From positions 186,001 to 250,000 of the forward strand of contig NZ_CP016353.1 in NCBI RefSeq assembly GCF_002240355.1: a stretch of 64,000 bases of DNA. Reading direction: 5' to 3'. How positions within the stretch are numbered: the stretch's first letter is position 1; every line of letters begins with the position of its first letter. Shown one piece after another: positions 52,714 through 61,700 of the stretch. Source of the stretch: Prauserella marina (GTDB lineage: Bacteria; Actinomycetota; Actinomycetes; Mycobacteriales; Pseudonocardiaceae). The notes beneath the pieces are model-generated. The model had not been told where the DNA came from, made no database searches, and saw only the letters and a list, made by a program, of their open reading frames with translations. The position numbers were made by a program, and so were the translations under genes.

Positions 52714-53079
52714 TTGGCAGGAGATCTGAATCTTGACCCGGACTTGGTCACGCAACTAGAAGGCGAGATCGGGGAGACCGGCGAGCAGGCCGCCGAGAAG
52801 ATGAACCAGATCCGAGAGGCATACCTCTCGACGGTCGGTGCTTCTTGGCAGGGTGGCGCGGCGAACAAGGCGCTGGAGAAGCAGGAAGAGTTCAACGAGG
52901 TCTGGCTCCGGCTGAAGGGCATCCTCGTCAACCTCCAGGAAAATCTGGGCGGCGCCAAGAAACTCCAGATGGAGACGGACGCCGACGACGAACTTCTCCT
53001 CGGCCAGGTCGACCCCGCCGCGGCAGCCGCCGCGGAAGGCTACGGTGGCGGCATGGGCGGCAACGTGGGCCGGCTCTGA
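52714..53079 (+). CDS. WXG100-family protein (EsxB-like)
   Basis: A 121-residue helical hairpin with the WXG turn in TVGASWQGGAANKAL and a glycine-rich tail ending GGGMGGNVGRL. It begins with TTG at 52714. A -10-like TATACAAACT lies about 25 bp before the start. It probably pairs with the WXG100 protein encoded next, forming the heterodimer exported by the ESX system. Confidence 0.88.
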   Translation: MAGDLNLDPDLVTQLEGEIGETGEQAAEKMNQIREAYLSTVGASWQGGAANKALEKQEEFNEVWLRLKGILVNLQENLGGAKKLQMETDADDELLLGQVDPAAAAAAEGYGGGMGGNVGRL

Positions 53080-53135
53080 TGGTCCGGACAACCAATCAGC
53101 TAGCGACTTCCACAACGAGTTTCAGGGGGTAGGAC

Positions 53136-53420
53136 ATGGTCCTCAAGTACACCGGAGCTGTCAGCGAGACCGGTAGCAGCGCCGTCGCCCAGGCAGAACA
53201 GATGAAGCAGCTCTTCACGGACCTCATGACGAGGGTCAAGGGCATCGACGAGGTCACCTGGAGCGGGCAGGTGCGCCAGTACTTCGAAGAAGCGCAGATC
53301 GCATGGAACAACGAGGCCGACGGCCTGAACAACGCCAACACCGACATCGGTCGGCTCACCCAGCAAGCGTACGAAAACGCCATGGGCGCCGACGCCAGGG
53401 GCGGAGCGATGTTGGCCTAG
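53136..53420 (+). CDS. WXG100-family protein (EsxA-like)
   Basis: A 94-residue protein with the WXG motif in EVTWSGQVRQYF and a C-terminal helix QQAYENAMGADARGG. The usual YxxxD/E export signal is not clear (Y is followed by a methionine at +4). CAGGGGG lies about 10 bp before the ATG. A strong terminator follows. Confidence 0.9.
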   Translation: MVLKYTGAVSETGSSAVAQAEQMKQLFTDLMTRVKGIDEVTWSGQVRQYFEEAQIAWNNEADGLNNANTDIGRLTQQAYENAMGADARGGAMLA

Positions 53421-53429
53421 CAGGGGCCC

Positions 53430-53476
53430 AGTCGAAATCGGCCCTGGAGTCAACTACTCCAGGGCCGATTTCGACT
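53430..53476. terminator. 21-bp perfect hairpin after the WXG100 pair
   Basis: The arms 53430-53450 and 53456-53476 are perfectly complementary with a 5-nt loop. It lies between the WXG100 operon and the end of the convergent mycosin gene. Confidence 0.88.
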
Positions 53477-53581
53477 GCTATAGGTAAGAGCAGGGAGTAG
53501 CCAGGCATCGACGGCTGCCGGGGTCACTGCGAGAGGTGTGAGGGGGAGGATTCACCGATGCGCGCGCGGGGAGCAGCTTGC

Positions 53582-54883
53582 TCACCTTGGGGGAGCTTCG
53601 CGGTCGCCGAACAGTTCGGCCGGCGGCTCGGGCAGGAAGTCCTCCGGCCGGTCGTAGGGATCTTCGGCGAATCCGGACTTCCAACGGCGGCGCTTGCCCT
53701 TGGGGCCGAAGACCATGAACGCCACGACACCGAGCGCGAGCGCGGCTCCACCGCCTGCCATCGCGATGGCGAGCGAGTTGCTGCTGTCTTCCGCGTTCGC
53801 CCTCGCCTCGGCGACCGGGTCGACGGGTGTCGGCTCCAGCGGTCCCAATTCGGTGGGATTTCCCTCCATGATTTTTTCCGTCACCGCTTGATAGGGGTTG
53901 ACGAGGCCGTAACCGTAGCGGTCGCTTCCCGTTCCTTCCGGCGCGGGTGCCGCGGTGGCCAATACTTTCCGCACCGTTTCACTCGCGGACAATTCGCCAT
54001 GGTAGGAGCGCGTCAGCGCGACCGTACCCGCCACGTAGGCCGCGGCGAAGGCGCTACCGGCCGCAGGCCCTACTCCGCCGTCCGGGTAGCTCGTGATCAC
54101 TCCGTCACCAGGGGCCACGAGGTCGACGTCAGAGGCGCGGGCCGACTGGGATACGACGCCCTCCGGGCCCACGGAGCTCACCCCGATCACCCCGGCGTAG
54201 GCCGCGGGGTATGGCCTGGCCGAAGGGGGCTCGTCGCGGGAGACCTCTCCGGTCGCGGCCACGACCACGATGTTGGCGTTGAGCGCCCTGTCGACGGCGG
54301 AGCGCAGTGCTTCGTTGTCCTCGTAGGTCACCGTCGACACGGTGATCACGGTCGCGTTCCTGTCGACGGCCCAGTTGATCGCGGCGGCAATGGGGCCGGC
54401 ACCGATGGTTTGACCCTGGCCCGATGGGAACCGGTCTCCGACGACCTTCGCCGACAGAATCGATGCTCCAGGCGCGACTCCGTGAAAGCCGTTGCCTGGG
54501 GTTTCCTGCGCGGCGACGATGCCAGCGACACCCGTACCGATGCCGATGCAGTCGCGCTTGCCGCTCGGCTCGCTGTTGCGCTCGGGGGGCACGAACTCCG
54601 TGCGCTCGGCCACGCGACCCGCGACGCTCGGGTTGTCCCCGACACCGGTCCCGACCACGGCGACTCGCTGACCGGAGCCGTTCGTGAGCGGCCAGACGCG
54701 CTCGGGCGAGAGCAGCTCCTGCGACCAGGGGCGAGGAGCCGAATCCGCGCCCGCCGTCGCGCAATCCTGTTGGGCCTGCGCGGGTGTCGCGGTCAGAATC
54801 GGTGCGCCGACCGCGAGAAGCAGACCACAGGTGGTCGACGCGAGGGTGCCGCGCAAGGTGTGATTCACATGCACGACCGGCAT
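53582..54883 (-). CDS. Mycosin-like subtilase with all catalytic residues replaced
   Basis: A 433-residue protein with a signal peptide (to about residue 37, LLLAVGAPILTATPAQAQ), a subtilisin S8 domain (about 55-375) and a C-terminal membrane helix (about 385-405) followed by KGKRRRW, the layout of MycP. The triad is gone: VAVVGTGVG has G78 for the Asp, GIGTGVAG has I115 for the His, and GSAFAAAYVAG has A278 for the Ser. The oxyanion Asn position reads ATGE. The fold motifs around each site are kept. Mycosins have a structural role in ESX complexes separate from proteolysis, which may be what remains. The ATG at 54883 is chosen because the signal peptide starts there. Confidence 0.88.
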   Translation of the reverse strand: MPVVHVNHTLRGTLASTTCGLLLAVGAPILTATPAQAQQDCATAGADSAPRPWSQELLSPERVWPLTNGSGQRVAVVGTGVGDNPSVAGRVAERTEFVPPERNSEPSGKRDCIGIGTGVAGIVAAQETPGNGFHGVAPGASILSAKVVGDRFPSGQGQTIGAGPIAAAINWAVDRNATVITVSTVTYEDNEALRSAVDRALNANIVVVAATGEVSRDEPPSARPYPAAYAGVIGVSSVGPEGVVSQSARASDVDLVAPGDGVITSYPDGGVGPAAGSAFAAAYVAGTVALTRSYHGELSASETVRKVLATAAPAPEGTGSDRYGYGLVNPYQAVTEKIMEGNPTELGPLEPTPVDPVAEARANAEDSSNSLAIAMAGGGAALALGVVAFMVFGPKGKRRRWKSGFAEDPYDRPEDFLPEPPAELFGDREAPPR

Positions 54884-54940
54884 GCTAGCGGAACCGGGCT
54901 GGCCGTCGCGGAAGTCGAAGCTGGGTAAGGAGGCAAGAGC

Positions 54941-55384
54941 ATGTTCGAGTGGCAAGGCGAGAAGTTCGAGTTCCATGAGGAGAAGGTCGATCCGATCTTC
55001 CAGCAGCTTCTGGACCAACTACAGCAGACGATGAACAACGTGCCGGAGATCCAGCGCAAGATGACGGAGGTCACCGGGACGGCGTGGTCGGACGACCGCA
55101 TGATCAAGGTCGTCGTCGGTCCGCGAGGTCAACTGGTCGATCTGGACATTGATCCGCGGATCTTCCGCAAGCCTGATGCCGCCGCCATGCGGAGCCAAAT
55201 CCTCGCTACGACACAGAAAGCCGTGCGGGAGGCCACCGACAAGGTCAACGAGCTCATGGAGAGCCAGTTCCCGCCCGAGATCGAAGAGATGCGGCAGAAG
55301 TACATTCCGGAGAGGGAGAGCTCTGCTCCGGAGTTCACTCGTACCGATGCCGAATTTTACGCGGAACGAGAGGATGGCAAATGA
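54941..55384 (+). CDS. YbaB/EbfC-family protein (EspL-like) in the ESX locus
   Basis: A 147-residue protein whose core (residues about 20-115) matches the YbaB/EbfC fold: VVVGPRGQLVDLDIDPRIF and SQILATTQKAVREATDK. In ESX loci YbaB-like proteins such as EspL act as cytoplasmic partners of substrates. It overlaps the next gene by 4 bp (ATGA) and lies upstream of the giant protein gene. Confidence 0.8.
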   Translation: MFEWQGEKFEFHEEKVDPIFQQLLDQLQQTMNNVPEIQRKMTEVTGTAWSDDRMIKVVVGPRGQLVDLDIDPRIFRKPDAAAMRSQILATTQKAVREATDKVNELMESQFPPEIEEMRQKYIPERESSAPEFTRTDAEFYAEREDGK

Positions 55385-55707
55385 GTTCCCAATTCAGCGT
55401 CAATACCGGTTTCGCCGAAATCCAGGCAGCAGGTGAACGGCTGGCCACTCTGGCCAGTGAGTACGCCGAATCGGCCGGGAAGATCAGGGGTGAGCTCGAG
55501 GACAAGATGACTCCCGCCGTCTACGGCAGCGACAAGCCCGGTAGCCACATGACGTCGAACCTCCCGGATCTTGAGCTGCTGTACGGCGGTCAGCGTGATC
55601 TCGGGAACCAGGGGAGCGACATCGGCGGCACTATCCAGACCGTCATGTCGGAGCTGGAGAACGTCGACAACGGCGACCGCGATGAGATGGGCGGGGTCCA
55701 AGCCTGA
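55381..55707 (+). CDS. Small WXG-like/EspC-like protein
   Basis: A 108-residue helical protein (IQAAGERLATLASEYAESAGKI) followed by a polar segment; it lacks the tryptophan of WXG100 proteins but has the length and helix pattern of EspC- or WXG-like ESX partners. Coupled to the YbaB-like gene. Probably the dedicated co-substrate or chaperone of the large protein encoded 73 bp downstream. Confidence 0.7.
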   Translation: MSSQFSVNTGFAEIQAAGERLATLASEYAESAGKIRGELEDKMTPAVYGSDKPGSHMTSNLPDLELLYGGQRDLGNQGSDIGGTIQTVMSELENVDNGDRDEMGGVQA

Positions 55708-55780
55708 CCCTTCTCGCAGTACCCGAGTTTCCACTCTCTGAATTTGTTCGCTCGTCGATGACCCGCTGAGGAGGTGCGCG

Positions 55781-58700
55781 TTGGGTGTCAACCCGCTTGA
55801 TGGCCCAATAGCCGCCTTCGCACAGGCCATGAAGGACTTCGGCGGGTCCATCGACGACTTCGTCAGGGAGTTCAACGACTGGCTTGGCTTCAGCGCCGCA
55901 CCTCCGGTTGCCGGAATGATGATCGAGGGTCTTTTCGGCCCGTATCCGGAAGCGCTGGACGAGAAGGTCGCCGAGATTGTCCGGCTGGCGATGGAGGACG
56001 CCGAGAACAGCGCGGACTTCTTCGAGAACATGGCTTCCGCGGTCGAGGGCATCGACCTGAACTGGCAGGGTGACGGAGCCCCGCAGAGCCTGCAGATCCT
56101 GATGTCGAACTACATCATGAGTGGTAACGACATCGTGCGGAGCAAGCTCGACATCGCGAAGGGTAACGCTGACTTCTATCAGCAGACGATCCTTTCGAAG
56201 AACATGTACCAGGCCAACTTGATTTTCCTGCTCTTCGAGTTGGTCAGGGCCGTGATCGCGGCGATCCCTTCATTGGGTACCTCGCTCGCGGGGATTCCGA
56301 TCGCACTGGGGGTGGCCTGGACGGCGGTCAGGTCAGTGGCAAGAGCCCTCGCGAGCGGCGTTTCGTCGATCAGCATGCAGGTCGCCTTCCGTGGGCTGGC
56401 CAGGGGTACTGGCGTCGTCTTGTACAACGCGGGTAAAACGGCCGTGACAGCCGCCGGTAGGGCGGTGCCGGCCGCGGGTAGAGGAATCGTCACGGGTGGG
56501 CGGAATTTCGCCCGCAACTACAGCATCAGGCCCAGTTCGATCGCCGGGCGTATCGGTGCCTCGCAAGTTCAGCGGCAGGCGGTCAACAAGGCCATCCGCG
56601 AAGGGGCGACGCGCGCCACGGTGCGCGAACTGAAGAGCGCGGCGGCCCGTCGGGCGATCGCGCATCAACTGACTCAGCAGTTCAGGGGAAGAGCAGGGGC
56701 CACACTCGCGAACTCGCTCTCCAACCCGGCAAGGGCCGCCATCACCAGCGGCATCAGTCAGGCATTGGTGGCCTCGACCGCGAGGCGCGGCTTGATGGGC
56801 AGGGCTCTCGGTATGAGCGCCACGCACACCGTCAAGGGCATGAGTACGTGGAACGTCATCGGGCAGAAGCTCATGGGCTACGGCGTGCGCAGTGCCTTCA
56901 TGTTCGGTTTGGCATCGGATCTTGCCGGTCAGGGCATGACCATGTGGGAAACCCGGCAGATCGAAGGTAACGCCGATCTCCAGAAACTCATGCGGTACGA
57001 CTACAACGGCGTCAGTACCGCGGCTGCCATCGTCGGTGCCGGCGTCGGCGGTGGTGGGCTTGCCTTCGCCAGCGGGATACCCGGATACATCGTGACGGGT
57101 GCGGCGAGCGGTGTCCTCGCGCATTTCAGTACCGTCGCCCTTACGGCTGCTCTCGACCCGAATGCGACGTTCTCTCTTCCTGGCAGGGCGACGGCTGGTG
57201 CCGACCCGAACCAGATGACCTGGGAAGAGGTTGCCCAGGCAGCCGTCGGTGGCGCGATGGGCGGTATCTGGGAAGTCAAGGTCGGCGACGCCAGCTTCCG
57301 GGACTTCGGCCATAACCTCGCGGACGCCAAGCACGCGTTCTCCAACATGAGCTTTATGAACGACCTGAGGGGCAACTCGGTCGCGCCAGGGGGCTACGTG
57401 GCCAGTGCGCCTCTCCCCATGGGAGGGGCAAGCGCGGTGGCCGGAGCGAACACCGCAGCCGCGAACCTTCAGGCCCAGAACGCCCAGAACGCGGCCAACA
57501 CCGCATCGGGTTCTGGGCAATCACCAGCCGGAAGGGCAACCGGACCGTCCACAGGGGAGCAAACTGGCAATACGGGTTCCCGTACCCCTGGGGCGAGCGA
57601 CAACAACGGAGCCGACCGGCAGACAGACGAGAATTCCGTTCCGCAGCAAAGGGCCGAGTCGCCTGAGTCGGGTGAGACCGAGTCGCAGGTGCCCGAAGCG
57701 CAGCCCGACTCCGGTACTCCGCAGACCGGAGAGAGTGCAGCGGATCGCCAGGTCAATGTCCTTCCCGATGGGTCCATTCCGGACAGTGCGCAGCAGTCGG
57801 ATGTCGGAGATCCGGGAACACAAACACAGTCACCTGAACAGTCTGATGTGGACCGAGGTGACCCGCAAGCTGGGCAGCAGGCCGATCAGGGAGATGGCTC
57901 GGAGGGAGCGGGCCAGTCTTCACAAGACGATCGCGGTGAAACAGCGGATCAGCCTGGGGCAGCCGTCACGGCCGAAACCGGCGACGGGGCGAACGCCGAC
58001 GGTGCCACGTCCGAAACGGGCGACAGCGCGGACACGAGTGACACTTCTCAGCAGGCGACCGGCGACAGCGCAACCGACGGTCAGACGCGGCTCAACGAGC
58101 CGACGCGCAACGAGGCGCAGACGTTGTCTCCGGGCGAAGCGCTAACCGACTCCGTGGAGTCCCCTGACAACGTCAAGGCATTCATCGCGCGGGAAATCGA
58201 CGCGATGACGAGCGCCGGCTCGGCCTCGGTCGACCAGAGCACGGGAGTCATTACCTTCACCTCGGCGGGGCAGGTCGGGCACGCCGTCGCTACCCTCAAC
58301 TCGGACCTGGCGCCAGGTGAAGCGAGGTTCGTTCCCGGCGAGTACATGCTGACCTCGGAAGGCTGGGTCGAGACATCGCCCGCGCAGCTGCAGTATTCGC
58401 CCGAGGTTTCGCCCGACTTCACCGAGGCCGCAACTCAGATTTCGAGGCACACTGTCCAAATGGGAGAGTTGCTGCTCTCCGATTCGCCGATTGTCGATCC
58501 GGCGAACATCACGGCGAAGTCCGGTGTCGCGGCTGCGGCCGCGAACGACCCGCGTCCTCCCGTCGACGGTGATGTCCAACGGCCGCTGGCGCGATTGATC
58601 CGTTTTGGAGGGACGTCGGCGACCACGGCGGCGACATCCGAATCCGATGCCGTACGTACGCTGAACGCGGCACTTCAGGACGTGCAGACCTCGCTCAGCA

Positions 58701-61700
58701 ACGGCACGGAATCCGGTTCCGGAAGCGATCGGGTCGTGGCGCTGGTCGGTGACGTCGAGGCCGGAACGTCGGAGCAAGTGGGGCAGGGAGACAACGGCCA
58801 GCTCCCGTTCGGCATGGGAACGAGCTCTTCGGAAGGAAGACTCGTCGCCTATTTCGCCGATGGGACGGGGATTCCGGTCGACATCGGTATCGATGGAGAC
58901 CTCGCGCCCGGCACCGCGCGGGTGAGTTCGGCGGAATGGTATTTCACGAACGGGCAGTGGACGACGCCGAACGGAGTCGCCGAGGTTGCGATCGCACCTG
59001 GTGGGACCGAGGCACAAATGCGGTCCGCCGTTCTCGAAGCCCTCAGCGGTCTGCGAGAGGACGTGCCGGGTAGCGGCAACTCCGACGTAGGCCAATCCGC
59101 GAACCGGTACAACATCCACGCCGCACGGTCACTGGCGCAGCAGCAAGCGGTTAGCAGGGACGTCGGCAGTTCGGAGAGCCACACCTCGCGCCAGGGCGAG
59201 ATGTCCGCACATTTGCATGCTGCCATCGATCGGTTGTCGCAGCCTGGTGCGCTCGTCGTGTCGGACGCCGATTCCAGCGTGGCGCAGAACAACGACGAGA
59301 GACTGCCGACGAAGGCGGAGTTCCTGACGTCGACGCTGGTGCGATTGCACTATCCCAACGCGACAGTCGACATGCGCGTCATGGTCGGCGGGGAGCAGCA
59401 GGTCATCCCGCCCCAGGTCGATGTCGTCGACGGGGTACTGGTTCAGGTCGGCCTCGGAATCATGCAGTTCACGGGCAACGGTCCCGAGGGTGCGATGGCT
59501 CAGCAGTTGCTGGCGAATGTCCAGGCGCGGCAAGCTTTGGTGGACCTCGGGGCGATGGTCGAAGGTCAGGGCAACGTCGCAGACGGCCGGATGCAAGTCG
59601 CTCTCGACAGCTCGCTTTACTCGATCTCCGAAGCGATCCGGACGGCGGTCGACAACGCGTCCCAGGTATCGGAGCACCTCACCTCCGAAACCCCGGAAGC
59701 GCACCGGGCGAGCCTGTTGCCGGATCACCTCGCGCCGCGGGGCGAGCAAGGGTATTACGCGGTGCGCCTTCCCGGGCACGGTGTCTTCGCGGACCAAGCG
59801 CAAGCGGCATTGGCGGCCGTCGCGGCACAGGGCTTCCGGCTTCTGGGCATCACCGATGGCTGGGCACAGGGCCAGCCCGGTGTGGTTTCCTCGTGGCATG
59901 ACCAGGCGACCGGCCGGACTCTGCATCTGCGGTTGACGACTCCGGACGGTATCGTCGCGGCGCGCAGGGCGGGCGAACTCGGCGAACTGGCGGGGGAAAC
60001 TCCGAGTGCCGACGTCCTCGAACAGCGCCAGCAGATTCTCGAAGCGGTCAAGCGTCCGTCCGATGTGGACGCTGTGCTGGCTTTCGACCCGTCGGGCTCG
60101 GCGACACCCAATGCGTGGGACATCGTCACCGACTCCCGCCATCCGGAGCCCTCCTCCATCGCACTGTCGAGTACGACGCTCGACGACATCATGACGACGC
60201 GTGGCCCGGAGTCCACGGCCGCCGAACTGGCGAGGTTCGCGCCTGAGCTGTTCGCCGAAGGGGAGAGCCCGCGTGACCTCGTGCGGGACATCGTGACCAG
60301 CGTCGCGATGAACCCGGACACCGTCATTGGGCGTGACGACGATGGCAATTGGACGGTGCGCGGCCAACGGCACGGCGTCACGGTCGAGGTCATCGTGGCG
60401 GAAGACGGGGCAATCACCAGAGCCGTCCCCACTGACGGTGACTTGGTCAGGCAGGGTGGCGAAGTCCGAACCTCTGGTGAACAGTCCACGGCCTCACTCC
60501 TTGGCGGGTCACTCACCTCTGAGCAGCTCGCTACCCTGACGTCGGCGGTGAACGGCGTCGAAGGTGCCGCGCTGACTCCCGGCCTCGCCACGACTGACGG
60601 CGCGGCGCGGTTCACCGTCCGGCTTCCGGAAGCCGGCAGCTTCGTCGACAACGCGGCGACGGTGCTGCAATCTCTCACGAACGACGGCTATCGGGTCACC
60701 ATGCTGCCGGAACAGGGCCCGGTTGGTGCGCGGAACACCATGCTCGTCGGCGTCAGGCAGCCTGATTCGAGCCGCATGATCTTCCTGCGGTTCGATGTCG
60801 AGGGCGCGCCCGCAATCCCCGCTGAGGCGGCTTTCGCCGACGTGGTGAGTGTTGTCGACGACGTCGACAGCAGCTTCACCGTCACCTCGGTCGGCGAACC
60901 AGGAGGCGCTGCCGCCCCGCTGAAAGTCGAAGTGGCCGCGAAGACCTACGTGAGGGATTCCGAGGCAATCCTGCAAAGTCTCGCCGACAGGGGCTATCGG
61001 CTTGTCGGTGCGAACAACAACTGGGGCAAGCCGGGGCAGGCAGGCTGGGGCACCGTCTGGCAGTCACCGCACGGCGGAACCGTTGCTCTGCTGCTGACGA
61101 CGGCGGAAGCGGATGCCTTCAACGCCGACCTCGCGGAGCGGCTGGAAGAGATGCCGGAAGGCGACCGGCGTCGCAGGGTGTGGCTGCGGAACCAGCAACT
61201 CTTGGGCCGTCTGGGGGAGACTCCGATCCCCCTCGGGGCCGACCGGCTGAGGCTGCCCGACCTTCCGATGGCCGAGAGCCAGAGCGGCGCGACTTTTGAC
61301 CAACAGGCTTCACTGGACGCGCAAGCCGATGTGCCGATCAAGGTGCGCATTCAGCCGGGTAAGTACGTGACGATCATCGTCTCGGCCGATCCCGGTACCA
61401 CGCCGCTCGACGCCGCGGAGCGCGTCGCCGCCGGGTTGCGGCAGGGAGCGAACCGACTGGATGGCGAAGAGGTCGTCGTCACCGTGCCCAGCGGGGTCGA
61501 CCCGAGCACACTCGGTTTCGATCTGCGGGCATTCGGCACAGCGCTGTCCACCAAACTTGGCGGGGCCGACGTGGGGAGCGTCGCACCGGCCAATTGGCAG
61601 CCGCCGCGTTATCCGGCAGATAACGTCACCGTCAGCGACGTCGCCCTGGATCGTGTCATTGCCCAGATCGGGCCGGAATCGACGGCGCCGGGAGCGCTCG

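Noticed and set aside
53558-54928. Plus-strand 456-codon frame opposite the mycosin gene
   Set aside because: Antisense shadow; the mycosin frame has signal peptide, subtilase fold motifs and anchor helix even though catalytic residues are missing.
56333-57520. Minus-strand frame inside the giant ESX protein gene
   Set aside because: The plus frame is open for more than 8 kb with coherent domains; the minus frame is antisense.
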